From assembly GCF_000377625.1 (NCBI RefSeq), contig NZ_KB898336.1, positions 18,201-82,200 of the forward strand: a DNA stretch of 64,000 bases, in the 5' to 3' direction. Numbering within the stretch: position 1 is the first letter of the stretch; each line of letters opens with the position of its first letter. Positions 37,697-46,354 of this stretch are shown piece after piece. Position numbers and translations under genes: made by a program. Source of the DNA: Prevotella veroralis DSM 19559 = JCM 6290 (GTDB lineage: Bacteria > Bacteroidota > Bacteroidia > Bacteroidales > Bacteroidaceae). The notes beneath the pieces are model-generated. The model was not told where the DNA came from, made no database searches, and saw only the letters and a program-made list of their open reading frames with translations.

Positions 37697-39229
37697 ATGG
37701 CAGAAGAATTCGAAAACAAAGAGGTTCAGTCTGAACAGAATGACAATGGCCGTGAGGGCTATTCTGCAGCTGAACAAAGTGGTTACCAAAGAGAGTACCG
37801 TGGCACAGGACGCCCACAACGTCCACGTATTCACACTCAACGTGCTTACAGCAGTGATAGGGCTAATGGCGGAAACAACGAAGGTGGATTCCGTCCGGAG
37901 GGTTTTGGTTCTGGCTTACAAAGCAGTAGTCGCCCTCAACAAGGTGGTTATCGCCCACGTCAGAACAACTATGGTGGCGGATACAACAATCGTAATAGTT
38001 ATCAAAGTCGCCCTCAACAAGGTGGTTATCGTCCACGTTATAACAACAACAATGGCGAAGAGAGAGGGTATCAATCACGTCAAGGTGGATACCAAAGTCG
38101 TGGTGGCTATCAAAGCAGACCACAGCAGGGTGGCTATCGTCCACGTTATAACAACGAAGAAGGTGGGTACCAGTCACAGGGTTACCGTCCACGTTATAAC
38201 AACAACACTAACGCAGAAGGAGAAGAGAACAACAATGGTTATCAAGTAAACCAGAGCGGCTATCAGCCACATCAAGGTGGTTACCAGAACCGCAACGGAT
38301 ATAACAATCGCGGTGGTTATAACAATCGTGGAGGCTATCAGAGTCGCGGTGGGTACAATAATCGCAGTGGTTATAATAACCATGGTGGATATAATAATCG
38401 TGGTGGTTATAACCAAGGAGGTTATCGTCAGCGCACGGCAGATTATGATCCAAATGCAAAGTATTCAATGAAGAAACGCATTGAATATAAGGAAGAGAAC
38501 TTCGATCCAAACGAACCTATCCGATTGAATAAGTATCTTGCAAATGCTGGTGTCTGTTCACGTCGTGAAGCTGATGAATTTATCCTTTCAGGTGCTGTCA
38601 CCGTCAATGGCGAGGTGGTAAAGGAACTCGGAAGTAAGGTTTTACGTACTGATGTAGTACTCTTTCAGGATAAGCCAGTATCATTGGAAAAGAAAGTGTA
38701 TGTCCTATTGAACAAGCCTAAGGATTATGTTACAACAAGCGATGACCCACAACAGCGTAAGACTGTAATGGACCTTGTTAAGGGTGCTTGTCCTGAACGT
38801 ATCTATCCTGTAGGACGCCTTGATCGTAACACAACAGGTGTATTGCTTCTTACAAATGATGGCGACCTTGCTTCTAAACTCACACATCCTAAGTTCTTAA
38901 AGAAGAAGGTTTATCATGTATTCCTTGATAAGCCTGTTACTGCAAACGACCTTCAGAAGATCTCTGATGGTATCGAGCTTGAAGACGGAGAGATAAAGGC
39001 TGACGCTATTGAGTACGCTAGTCCTGACGACTTGACACAGGTTGGCATTGAGATTCACAGCGGTAAGAACCGTATCGTTCGTCGTATCTTCGAGAGCCTT
39101 GGCTATCGTGTTGTAAAGCTTGATCGTGTACAGTTCGCTGGTCTAACAAAGAAGAATGTACGTCGTGGTGATTGGCGTTTCCTCACAGAGAAGGAAGTCG
39201 ATATGCTGCGCATGGGTGCGTTTGAATAG
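37697..39229 (+). CDS. rluB: RluB-type 23S rRNA pseudouridine synthase with long low-complexity N-terminal tail
   Basis: A 510-residue protein. The C-terminal half is a complete RsuA/RluB-like enzyme: S4 RNA-binding motif LNKYLANAGVCSRREADEFI from about 277, then KPKDYVTT, and the catalytic-Asp motif GRLDRNTTGVLLLTNDGDL, which converts a uridine in 23S rRNA. The first ~255 residues are a Gly/Asn/Tyr/Gln/Arg-rich tail with recurring GYQSR, GGYRPRYNN and GGYNNR units. The tail resembles disordered RNA-binding RGG/YG segments and is not needed for catalysis. Long tails on RluB are known in Bacteroidota; this one is unusually long and repetitive. The DNA here is repetitive in every frame. Confidence 0.95.
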   Translation: MAEEFENKEVQSEQNDNGREGYSAAEQSGYQREYRGTGRPQRPRIHTQRAYSSDRANGGNNEGGFRPEGFGSGLQSSSRPQQGGYRPRQNNYGGGYNNRNSYQSRPQQGGYRPRYNNNNGEERGYQSRQGGYQSRGGYQSRPQQGGYRPRYNNEEGGYQSQGYRPRYNNNTNAEGEENNNGYQVNQSGYQPHQGGYQNRNGYNNRGGYNNRGGYQSRGGYNNRSGYNNHGGYNNRGGYNQGGYRQRTADYDPNAKYSMKKRIEYKEENFDPNEPIRLNKYLANAGVCSRREADEFILSGAVTVNGEVVKELGSKVLRTDVVLFQDKPVSLEKKVYVLLNKPKDYVTTSDDPQQRKTVMDLVKGACPERIYPVGRLDRNTTGVLLLTNDGDLASKLTHPKFLKKKVYHVFLDKPVTANDLQKISDGIELEDGEIKADAIEYASPDDLTQVGIEIHSGKNRIVRRIFESLGYRVVKLDRVQFAGLTKKNVRRGDWRFLTEKEVDMLRMGAFE

Positions 39230-39392
39230 AAGCCTCCCCAAGCCCCTCCGAAAGGAGGGGGTGTGAGAGGATAAACGAGGATAAAGACTTCTACAATAAA
39301 CTTCTAAGGAAAGAATGTGTAAAGAGATTCCCTCTTTATTCCTTTTCCTTTTCCTTTGAGCTTGTTGAGAAGTCCTAATTACGATACAAAAG

Positions 39393-40784
39393 ATGAAAAG
39401 AACAAAAGTCGTCGATGCACTTGCTTGCACCGACTTTGGTAAAGATATTAATGTAAAAGGTTGGGTTCGCTCACATAGAAGTAGCAAGGCTGTTGACTTC
39501 ATCGCACTGAACGATGGTTCTACTATCAAGAACATTCAGGTGGTTGTTGACCCTACTACAATCGAAGAAGAGAAACTGAAGAGCATTACAACAGGCGCTT
39601 GTATCAGCGTTATCGGTACGCTTGTAGAGAGTCAGGGAGCTGGTCAGACGTCAGAGATCCAATGTAAAGAGATTGAAATCTACGGTCTTTGCCCAAGCGA
39701 CTACCCTATGCAAAAGAAGGGGCAGAGCTTTGAGTATATGCGCAAGTATGGTCACATGCGTCTGCGTACCAATACTTTCGGTGCTGTCTTCCGCATTCGC
39801 CACAACATGGCAATCGCTATCCACAAGTACTTCCACGACCATGGTTACTATTATTTCCACACTCCATTGATTACGGGTAGTGATGCCGAGGGTGCTGGAA
39901 ATATGTTCCAAGTAACAACACTCGACCTGGATCGCATCGCAAAGAACGGTGAGGTTGATTACAGTGCAGACTTCTTCGGTAAGCGCACGAACCTTACTGT
40001 ATCTGGTCAACTTGAGGGTGAACTCGGTGCAACATCATTGGGTGCTATCTATACTTTCGGTCCTACTTTCCGTGCAGAGAACTCTAATACACCTCGTCAC
40101 TTGGCAGAGTTCTGGATGGTTGAACCCGAAGTTGCCTTTATTGATAAAGACGAACTGATGGATCTTGAGGAAGACTTCATCAAGTACTGCGTTCGCTGGG
40201 CACTGGAGAACTGCAAGGACGACCTTGAATTCCTTAACAAGATGATTGACAAGGGACTGATTGCTCGCCTAGAGGGTGTACTCAAGGAAGAGTTTGTTCG
40301 CCTAACCTACACTGAAGGTATAGAGATTCTTCAGAAAGCAGTTGCTGATGGTGTGAAGTTCGAGTTCCCAATCACTGGTTGGGGAATGGATCTCAGCAGT
40401 GAGCATGAGCGCTATCTCGTTGAGGAACACTTCAAGCGTCCTGTCATCATGACCGACTATCCAAGCGAAATCAAGTCGTTCTATATGAAGAAGAACCCTG
40501 ATGGCAAAACAATGCAGGGAACAGACGTCCTTTTCCCACATATCGGTGAGATCATTGGCGGCTCTGTCCGTGAAGAGAATTACGATAAGTTACTTGCAGA
40601 GATCGATAATCGTGGTATGAAACGTGAGGTTTACGACTGGTACCTCGATACTCGCAAGTATGGAACCTGTCCACATGGTGGCTTCGGACTTGGTTTCGAA
40701 CGACTCATTCTCTTCGTTACTGGTATGCAAAACATCCGTGACGTAATCCCATTTGCACGTACTCCAAAGAACGCAGAGTTCTAA
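39393..40784 (+). CDS. asnS: Asparaginyl-tRNA synthetase
   Basis: A 463-residue class IIb enzyme. The N-terminal OB anticodon-binding domain shows [36 protein letters not shown]. The catalytic domain has motif 2 [21 protein letters not shown] and motif 3 [17 protein letters not shown] hinge [22 protein letters not shown] and the TQ-type active-site segment are intact. A terminator hairpin (40800-40832) follows. The stretch before it (39230-39392) carries a GC-rich arm repeat (CCTCCCCAAGCCCCTCCG). Confidence 0.98.
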   Translation: MKRTKVVDALACTDFGKDINVKGWVRSHRSSKAVDFIALNDGSTIKNIQVVVDPTTIEEEKLKSITTGACISVIGTLVESQGAGQTSEIQCKEIEIYGLCPSDYPMQKKGQSFEYMRKYGHMRLRTNTFGAVFRIRHNMAIAIHKYFHDHGYYYFHTPLITGSDAEGAGNMFQVTTLDLDRIAKNGEVDYSADFFGKRTNLTVSGQLEGELGATSLGAIYTFGPTFRAENSNTPRHLAEFWMVEPEVAFIDKDELMDLEEDFIKYCVRWALENCKDDLEFLNKMIDKGLIARLEGVLKEEFVRLTYTEGIEILQKAVADGVKFEFPITGWGMDLSSEHERYLVEEHFKRPVIMTDYPSEIKSFYMKKNPDGKTMQGTDVLFPHIGEIIGGSVREENYDKLLAEIDNRGMKREVYDWYLDTRKYGTCPHGGFGLGFERLILFVTGMQNIRDVIPFARTPKNAEF

Positions 40785-40799
40785 AGATAAGATACCAGA

Positions 40800-40832
40800 A
40801 GGCGACTATCTTAACAGATGGTCGCCTTTTTT
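40800..40832 (+). terminator. Terminator after asnS
   Basis: AGGCGAC and GTCGCCT close around a 14-nt loop and are followed by TTTTTT. Confidence 0.85.
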
Positions 40833-40900
40833 ATTTACCTAAAATAAACATATTACTCTATAAAACGCTTGAAAGGGATTCCCTCTTTCCGTTTCAATCT

Positions 40901-40993
40901 AAAGTTTGCTTTCACTTCTATCATTCCTACATCTATCATAAGCGACTGGTGGATAGCATAATACTGGAGTTGATAAAGATGACAGGAAACTAA
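40901..40993. repeat. Inverted-repeat element, GACAGCAAAC family, degenerate copy
   Basis: Left arm AGTTTGCTTTCACTTCTATC and right arm GATGACAGGAAACTAAA are imperfect inverted repeats around a ~55-bp interior. It is related to the intact copies at 42071-42166 and 52613-52705. No gene. Confidence 0.6.
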
Positions 40994-41110
40994 ACAAAGA
41001 AATGATGATAGTATCATGTCGCTGAAAAACACCATGTTGTCTGCAAGAAAGTATGTAAACGTAAACTTAAACGCCTAACCCTTTCTGCTGATTATCGTTA
41101 TACATTCTAA

Positions 41111-41209
41111 AGTTTTTCTGTAACTTTGTCTTTGGTAATCATCGCTTGGTTGTTTTGTAAATTGTTGATTTTCAAATATAAAGTTACAAAAAACTAACGA
41201 GATTACCAA
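41111..41209. repeat. Interleaved inverted repeats with two opposed promoter-like elements
   Basis: AGTTTTTCTGTAACTTT (41111-41127) pairs with 41180-41195, while TTGGTAATC (41132-41140) pairs with GATTACCAA (41201-41209). The order A-B-A'-B' is interleaved, not nested. TAACTTTG (41120-41127, plus) and TATATTTG (41173-41180, minus) lie inside the A arms, so it could be a divergent promoter or operator pair. Confidence 0.6.
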
Positions 41210-41249
41210 CTTTTAAAAGGACTTTCTTAACCCGAACTTGCGTATAATA

Positions 41250-41366
41250 ATGGGCTATTTACTCTATAATAAGAATTTTGAATGTAAAGAACTTTCAGAA
41301 ATAAATGATATCATTGTAATAGCTGAAGAGAGATTACGAAGTGGGCTATCATTTACACATCTATAA
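41250..41366 (+). CDS. Possible 38-residue peptide of unknown function
   Basis: ATG at 41250 to TAA at 41364-41366 gives MGYLLYNKNF, then ECKELSEINDIIVIAEERL and a short end. It is not recognised as any family. A TAACTTTG element lies about 120 bp upstream. It may be a real small protein, the remnant of a gene, or chance. The AEERL segment hints at an amphipathic helix. Evidence is weak. Confidence 0.25.
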   Translation: MGYLLYNKNFECKELSEINDIIVIAEERLRSGLSFTHL

Positions 41367-41373
41367 GAATGAC

Positions 41374-41396
41374 GGGAGTGACAGCAAACTAATTTT
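41374..41396. repeat. Solitary arm of the GACAGCAAAC family
   Basis: GGGAGTGACAGCAAACTAA matches the right arm of the elements at 42071 and 52613. The partner arm is not clearly present. Confidence 0.55.
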
Positions 41397-41438
41397 CAGT
41401 AAAATAATTAATTCCTTGTTTTATCTATTACCTTTTAC

Positions 41439-41446
41439 TACCTTTG
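41439..41446 (+). promoter_or_regulatory. -7 promoter element for the OsmC-type gene
   Basis: TACCTTTG; the nearer ATG at 41460 is only 14 bp away, so the downstream ATG at 41508 is preferred as start. Confidence 0.65.
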
Positions 41447-41507
41447 TCGAAACATATAGATGTTATTAACCAACCGAAAGATTATTACTAATTTAAAAGA
41501 TACAATT

Positions 41508-41912
41508 ATGACAGTTACAAAAGCAATTTATCAAGGGAAAGGGCGAGTTGAAGCAACACACGTAAGGTCTGCTGTAACCATAAACACTGATGCTGGTAAG
41601 GCTGTAGGGGGATTGGGGGAGAATCAAAACCCTGTTGAGTTATTGGGTAATTCACTGGCTGCATGTGCGCTGACGATGATGGGATTGCAAGCAGAACGTG
41701 GTGGTGTAGATTTTTCTGGTTGCTATGCTGAGATTGGTCAGATAGAAGAAGATATGGAGACTTTCGCTGTTTCACGTATTCCAATCACCTTCCATCTGAA
41801 GGCTTCATTTGACGAGAAGCAACGTAAGAAGTTTGAGCATATCGCTCGCAAGACTTGTTTTGTTGGCAATACGCTAACGGCAGAGAAGGTTTTTACTTTT
41901 GTTTATGAGTAA
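41508..41912 (+). CDS. OsmC/Ohr-family protein
   Basis: A 134-residue OsmC-family protein (start at MTVTKAIYQGKGRVEA) that probably reduces organic hydroperoxides with thiols. The first Cys is in LAACALTMMGLQAE and the second in RKTCFVGN, the usual peroxidatic and resolving positions. NPVELLGNSLAAC is the family hallmark. An upstream ATG at 41460 would add 16 residues lacking conservation and lies very close to the -7 element. A terminator follows. A stress role is inferred from the family. Confidence 0.9.
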   Translation: MTVTKAIYQGKGRVEATHVRSAVTINTDAGKAVGGLGENQNPVELLGNSLAACALTMMGLQAERGGVDFSGCYAEIGQIEEDMETFAVSRIPITFHLKASFDEKQRKKFEHIARKTCFVGNTLTAEKVFTFVYE

Positions 41913-41950
41913 CTCCATGATATGATTTAAGAACCAAGACTTACTTATTA

Positions 41951-41996
41951 AATAAAGGACATTTGGAAGATCTAAGATCGCCAAATATCCTTTATT
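41951..41996 (+). terminator. Terminator after the OsmC gene, repeating the one after tcdA
   Basis: AATAAAGGACATTTGG pairs with CCAAATATCCTTTATT around an inner GATC/GATC hairpin. It shares AAAGGACATTTGG with the terminator at 19704-19747. Confidence 0.8.
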
Positions 41997-42070
41997 ATTC
42001 TCTTATCGTAAATTCGAATTACATCATTTCAACCTTGATTACTATATAAAGTACTTATCGAAAAACTTAT

Positions 42071-42166
42071 TTGGCTTGCTGTCATTCCTATCACTCCTTT
42101 ACCTCTCATAAAACACTGATTATAAAAATCATACAGAGGAATGTTAAAAGTGACAGCAAACTAAAA
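42071..42166. mobile_element. MITE-like element, GACAGCAAAC family, intact copy
   Basis: The ~96-bp unit begins TTGGCTTGCTGTCATTCCTA and ends with GTGACAGCAAACTAAAA, imperfect inverted arms of about 16-20 nt. Its reverse complement aligns along its whole length to 52613-52705 (shared ACTTTTAACATT, AATCAGTGTTTT and GAGTGATAGGA). No coding capacity. Confidence 0.82.
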
Positions 42167-42295
42167 TACAAAATAATTAGGTATTTCTTTCTCTCTAAGA
42201 AGATGCTCCAGTTAAGCTTGGTATACGATTCTTCTTGCGTCATCGTTTCTTGACGTTATGCAATAATTTGCCCATATTGCCGTTATGAGAGATGT

Positions 42296-43462
42296 ATGCA
42301 ATGGACAGATAGAATCAGACAGGTAAAGATCTTATTAGTCTTGGCAGCTATTTTTATAGCTGTTGCCTCTTTGCTTATCTCACATTCTTTGATACGTGAT
42401 TTGGCACAACAAGAAAGGAGTAAGATGGAGGTCTGGGCTGAAGCTATGAGGACTTTGAGTGAAGCTGATTATAATGCTGACCTTAGTTTAGTATTAAAAG
42501 TTTTAGATGAGAATAATACGATACCTGTGGTTGTACTTGGCAAGGATGGTACGGTCACGGAGTATCGAAATGTGAAAATTAGTGCTAGTAATAAATCTGA
42601 TAGTGTGAAATATGTAAATAAAGTAGCACAACAGATGAAAGGCGCAGGGCAGGTTATTCGAATTCCATTGGCAAATAATCATAATGATTATATAGAAGTT
42701 TGCTATGATGAATCACTCATGTTGAGACGAATAGCTATTTATCCTTATATACAATTAGGGGTTGTAATGCTTTTTGTTGTCGTTGCTATCTTTGCATTAT
42801 TGACATCTAAAAGGGCAGAACAGAATAAGGTTTGGGTGGGGTTAAGTAAGGAAACAGCACACCAGTTGGGTACTCCTATATCCTCTTTAATGGCTTGGTT
42901 AGCTATTTTGAAGGAGACCTATCCCAATGATAAATTACTTCCGGAATTAGATAAGGACGTACAACGATTGCAGCTTGTTGCAGATCGCTTTTCTAAGATA
43001 GGTTCTATTCCAGAACCTGTCCCAGCCAGTATGAATGAGGTCTTATATCATGTTGTTGACTATATGGATCGCCGCACTTCCAAGAAAATACAGATGATAA
43101 CAGATCTGCCAGACGAGGATATTATAATAAAAATGAATGCTTCGTTATTTGAATGGGTTATAGAGAATCTTTGTAAGAATGCGGTAGATGCGATGGGAGG
43201 AGAATGTGGTCAGATCGTCCTTCATCTTGAACAAATTGATAATAAAGTTGTTGTTGAAATATCAGATACTGGTAAAGGTATAAAGAGAAAGAACATTAAG
43301 AATGTATTTCGTCCTGGTTTTACAACAAAACAGCGTGGTTGGGGACTTGGATTAAGTCTTGCTAAACGTATTGTGGAGGATTATCATTATGGTAAGATCT
43401 TTGTTAAATGTTCCGAGATAGGACATGGTACAACCTTTAGAATTGAACTGAATAAAAGCTGA
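42296..43462 (+). CDS. Sensor histidine kinase (orphan)
   Basis: A 388-residue inner-membrane sensor kinase. Two transmembrane segments (about 12-30 and 150-170) bracket a ~115-residue periplasmic sensor with KDGTVTEYRNVKIS. The HisKA-like dimer region has the phosphoacceptor His189 in KETAHQLGTPISSLMAWL. The ATPase domain follows with N-box ENLCKNAVDAMGG, G1 DTGKGI and G2 GWGLGLSLAKRIVEDYHYGKI. No response regulator is adjacent. The upstream repeat element and downstream foldable segment are its only neighbours. The sensed signal is unknown. Family assignment is firm. Confidence 0.93.
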   Translation: MQWTDRIRQVKILLVLAAIFIAVASLLISHSLIRDLAQQERSKMEVWAEAMRTLSEADYNADLSLVLKVLDENNTIPVVVLGKDGTVTEYRNVKISASNKSDSVKYVNKVAQQMKGAGQVIRIPLANNHNDYIEVCYDESLMLRRIAIYPYIQLGVVMLFVVVAIFALLTSKRAEQNKVWVGLSKETAHQLGTPISSLMAWLAILKETYPNDKLLPELDKDVQRLQLVADRFSKIGSIPEPVPASMNEVLYHVVDYMDRRTSKKIQMITDLPDEDIIIKMNASLFEWVIENLCKNAVDAMGGECGQIVLHLEQIDNKVVVEISDTGKGIKRKNIKNVFRPGFTTKQRGWGLGLSLAKRIVEDYHYGKIFVKCSEIGHGTTFRIELNKS

Positions 43463-43507
43463 TTTTATCCTTTCTATATTCAGATAAACTATTCAATTAA
43501 GGGGACT

Positions 43508-43561
43508 AAAGACGGGTGGCAGGCGTGATAAGTATGTCCTTTTCCCGAGTCTTTACGCCTG
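43508..43561 (+). ncRNA. Candidate pseudoknot-forming RNA segment
   Basis: AAAGACGGG (43508-43516) pairs with CCCGAGTCTTT (43544-43554, two-base bulge), and CAGGCGT (43520-43526) pairs with ACGCCTG (43555-43561). The order is A-B-A'-B', an H-type pseudoknot, with A' and B' directly adjacent. It lies after the kinase gene and before the DUF177 promoter, so it would be a 3' UTR structure. It may be a terminator or chance; no family recognised. Confidence 0.4.
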
Positions 43562-43612
43562 TATATCTTTACATTTTTACTTATAATTTGCTTATAATCA
43601 GAAAAATATTCG

Positions 43613-43620
43613 TAACTTTG
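43613..43620 (+). promoter_or_regulatory. -7 promoter element for the DUF177-rpmF-fabH operon
   Basis: TAACTTTG, 10 bp before the first gene's ATG at 43631, implying a very short or nearly leaderless transcript. Confidence 0.75.
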
Positions 43621-43630
43621 CAACCCGATT

Positions 43631-44152
43631 ATGGACTTAGAAACCCTTAAAATCGACTTGAAAGGTCTTAATGAAGGTGTTAATTACCTTGAGTTTGACC
43701 TTGATGACACTTACTTTAAGGCTATTGATGCTCCTGAAGTGAGTCAGGGTAAGGTGCGTGTTCTTCTTGATATTACGCGTACAGGAAATGATTTCTTTAC
43801 CCTGGACTTCCATGAGACAGGCGTGGTAATGGTTCCATGCGATATTTGCCTTGATCCAATGGAGCAGTCCATAGAGACAACACAACGTCTCGAAGTAAAA
43901 TTAGGAACAGAAAACTCAGAAGAGGATGACCTTGTAATGGTGGCCGAGGACGAAGGAATACTCGATATTACATGGTACCTCTACGAATTCATTGCCCTCG
44001 CAATCCCTATCAAGCATGTGCATGCACCTGGAAAATGCAACCCTGCTATGATACGTATTCTTGAGGAGTACTCTGCCACCCGAAGTGGTCAGGAGGGAAA
44101 CGAGACGCCAATGGATCCGCGCTGGGAAGCTCTATTAAAATTGAAAGAATAA
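43631..44152 (+). CDS. DUF177 (YceD-like) protein, rRNA accumulation factor
   Basis: A 173-residue cytosolic protein of the YceD/DUF177 family, which supports 23S rRNA or 50S accumulation in other bacteria and is nearly always found before rpmF. Recognisable are FDLDDTYF, VPCDICLDPMEQ with paired Cys, and the acidic MVAEDEGILDITWYLYEFIALAIPIKHVHAPGKCN. rpmF follows after 22 bp. The promoter lies just ahead, giving an almost leaderless message. Function is inferred from the family and context. Confidence 0.93.
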   Translation: MDLETLKIDLKGLNEGVNYLEFDLDDTYFKAIDAPEVSQGKVRVLLDITRTGNDFFTLDFHETGVVMVPCDICLDPMEQSIETTQRLEVKLGTENSEEDDLVMVAEDEGILDITWYLYEFIALAIPIKHVHAPGKCNPAMIRILEEYSATRSGQEGNETPMDPRWEALLKLKE

Positions 44153-44174
44153 TATATTAAACGTTTAAAGAATT

Positions 44175-44360
44175 ATGGCACATCCAAAAAGAAGACAGTC
44201 AAAGACTCGTACACTCAAGAGAAGAACTCACGATAAGGCAGTAGCTCCTACATTGGCAGTATGCCCTAATTGTGGTGCTTATTATGTTTATCACACAGTA
44301 TGCCCTACTTGCGGTTACTATCGTGGTAAAGTTGCTGTCGTAAAGGAAACGGCTGAATAA
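44175..44360 (+). CDS. rpmF: 50S ribosomal protein L32
   Basis: A 61-residue small ribosomal protein with a basic N-terminus (AHPKRRQSKTRTLKRRTHDK) and a zinc ribbon made by CPNC and CPTC in residues 33-50. The fabH start follows 2 bp after the stop. The DUF177-rpmF-fabH order is widely conserved in bacteria. The zinc-binding form is intact. Confidence 0.98.
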   Translation: MAHPKRRQSKTRTLKRRTHDKAVAPTLAVCPNCGAYYVYHTVCPTCGYYRGKVAVVKETAE

Positions 44361-44362
44361 AT

Positions 44363-45382
44363 ATGAGTAAAATCAATGCGATCATAACGGGTGTCGCAGG
44401 TTACGTGCCAGACTATGTCCTCAACAATGAGGAATTGTCGCGCATGGTTGATACCAACGACGAGTGGATTACCACACGTACAGGTATTAAGGAGCGCAGA
44501 ATCCTAACAGAGGAGGGACTTGGTACTTCTTATATGGCTCGAAAGGCTGCTAAACTTCTGATGAAGAAGACTGGTGCAGACCCTGATAGTATTGATGCTG
44601 TCATTGTAGCCACTACGACCCCTGACTATCCTCACCCATCTACAGCTTCTATTGTATTAGGTAAGTTGGGTTTGAAGAATGCTTTCGCATTTGACTTTGC
44701 TGCAGCTTGCTGTGGTTTCATGTATGCATTTGATGTAGCCTGCAACATGATTCAAAGCGGTCGCCATAAGCGTATTATCGTTATTGGTGCAGATAAGATG
44801 TCATCAATTACTGATTATCGCGATCGTGCGACATGCCCGCTTTTCGGTGATGGTGCTGGTGCTGTTATGGTTGAAGGTACAGAAGAGGAAGGAATCGGTT
44901 TGATAGATTCTTATCATCGCACAGATGGTAAAGGGCTTCCATTCTTGCATGTTAAGGCAGGCGGTTCTGTATGTCCTTCATCTCGTTTCACTGTTGATCA
45001 TCGTTTGCATTACACCTATCAAGAAGGTCGTACAGTCTTCCGTTATGCTGTAACAGCAATGGGTGATGATTGTGCAACATTGCTTGAGCGTAATGGTTTG
45101 ACACAGAATGACATTGATCACGTTGTCTGTCATCAGGCTAACTTACGTATCATAGAAGCAGTGGCAAAGCGTATTGGTGTTCCAATGGACAAGGTATTGG
45201 TTAACATACAGCGTTATGGTAATACCAGTGCAGCCTGCATGCCTCTCGTTCTTTGGGATTTTGAGTCACAGCTAAAGAAAGGTGATAACATCATCTTTAC
45301 GGCATTCGGAGCTGGTTTCGTCAATGGTGCATCTTATTATAAGTGGGCATACGACGGAAAGTCAGTAGCGGTTAAGAAATAA
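44363..45382 (+). CDS. fabH: 3-oxoacyl-ACP synthase III (FabH)
   Basis: A 339-residue condensing enzyme that starts fatty acid synthesis from acetyl-CoA and malonyl-ACP. The catalytic Cys116 lies in FAAACCGFMYA; the catalytic His is in CHQANLRI; the Asn is in YGNTSAACMPLVLWD. The ER and dimer motifs DTNDEWITTRTGIKERR are intact. It closes the DUF177-rpmF-fabH operon, followed by a terminator before era. Confidence 0.97.
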   Translation: MSKINAIITGVAGYVPDYVLNNEELSRMVDTNDEWITTRTGIKERRILTEEGLGTSYMARKAAKLLMKKTGADPDSIDAVIVATTTPDYPHPSTASIVLGKLGLKNAFAFDFAAACCGFMYAFDVACNMIQSGRHKRIIVIGADKMSSITDYRDRATCPLFGDGAGAVMVEGTEEEGIGLIDSYHRTDGKGLPFLHVKAGGSVCPSSRFTVDHRLHYTYQEGRTVFRYAVTAMGDDCATLLERNGLTQNDIDHVVCHQANLRIIEAVAKRIGVPMDKVLVNIQRYGNTSAACMPLVLWDFESQLKKGDNIIFTAFGAGFVNGASYYKWAYDGKSVAVKK

Positions 45383-45405
45383 GACTCTAAGTTATCATAT
45401 AATTG

Positions 45406-45447
45406 AAACGCATCTTTCTTTTCCTATAAGATTGATGCGTTTTTTTA
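45406..45447 (+). terminator. Terminator between fabH and era
   Basis: AAACGCATC pairs with GATGCGTTT, followed by TTTTT. Confidence 0.85.
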
Positions 45448-45459
45448 GAAGTAACCATT

Positions 45460-46341
45460 ATGCACAAAGCAGGATTCGTAAACATTGTTGGTAACCCGAA
45501 TGTTGGTAAGAGTACATTAATGAATCAGCTCGTTGGTGAGAAACTTAGTATTGCCACCTTTAAAGCACAGACAACACGCCATCGTATTATGGGTATTGTC
45601 AATACAGACGATTCACAGATAGTCTTCTCTGATACTCCTGGCGTATTGAAGCCTAATTATAAGATGCAGGAGATGATGCTTCAGTTCTCTGAATCGGCCT
45701 TAGCTGATGCTGACATCTTGCTCTATGTGACGGATGTCGTTGAGAACCCAGAGAAGAATATGGACTTCCTAGAGAAAGTCTCAAAGATGACAATACCAGT
45801 CATTCTGCTTATCAACAAGATAGATGAGGGCGACCAGAAGAAACTTGGCGACCTTGTGGGACAGTGGCATAAGTTACTCCCGAATGCTGAAATACTCCCT
45901 ATCTCTGCAAAGAATAAGTTTGGCATAGACATCTTAATGAAGCGTATTCATGAGTTGTTACCAGATAGTCCTGCGTTCTTTGATAAAGACCAATTAACGG
46001 ATAAGCCAGCCCGATTCTTTGTGTCGGAGATTATCCGTGAGAAGATTCTCCGTTACTATGATAAGGAAATTCCATACTCTGTTGAGGTCGTCGTTGAGCG
46101 TTTTAAGGAGGACGATCAACAGATTCATATCAATGCTGTTATTTATGTGGAACGTAGCAGTCAGAAGGGTATAATCATCGGTCATCAGGGTATGGCACTG
46201 AAGAAAGTCTCAACGGAAGCACGCAAGAGTCTCGAGCGTTTCTTTGATAAGAAGGTATTTCTTGAGACTTTTGTTAAGGTTGATAAGGATTGGCGTAACT
46301 CTCAGAAGGAATTGAATAACTTTGGGTATAATCCAGAGTAA
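45460..46341 (+). CDS. era: GTPase Era
   Basis: A 293-residue GTPase acting in 16S rRNA maturation and 30S assembly. G1 is GNPNVGKST, G2 is the TTRH segment, G3 is DTPGVLKP, G4 is NKID. The C-terminal KH domain binds 16S rRNA 3' end; visible are VYVERSSQKGIIIGHQGMALKKVSTEARKSLERFFDKKVFLETFVKV with the GxxG loop. It follows a terminator and is separated from der by a 186-bp segment that contains a foldable RNA. Confidence 0.97.
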   Translation: MHKAGFVNIVGNPNVGKSTLMNQLVGEKLSIATFKAQTTRHRIMGIVNTDDSQIVFSDTPGVLKPNYKMQEMMLQFSESALADADILLYVTDVVENPEKNMDFLEKVSKMTIPVILLINKIDEGDQKKLGDLVGQWHKLLPNAEILPISAKNKFGIDILMKRIHELLPDSPAFFDKDQLTDKPARFFVSEIIREKILRYYDKEIPYSVEVVVERFKEDDQQIHINAVIYVERSSQKGIIIGHQGMALKKVSTEARKSLERFFDKKVFLETFVKVDKDWRNSQKELNNFGYNPE

Positions 46342-46354
46342 ATGCCCCCCTAAT

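Noticed and set aside
37740..38510. Alternative-frame open reading frames in the rluB tail
   Set aside because: The repetitive codons leave several frames open; only the frame continuing into the S4 domain is genuine.
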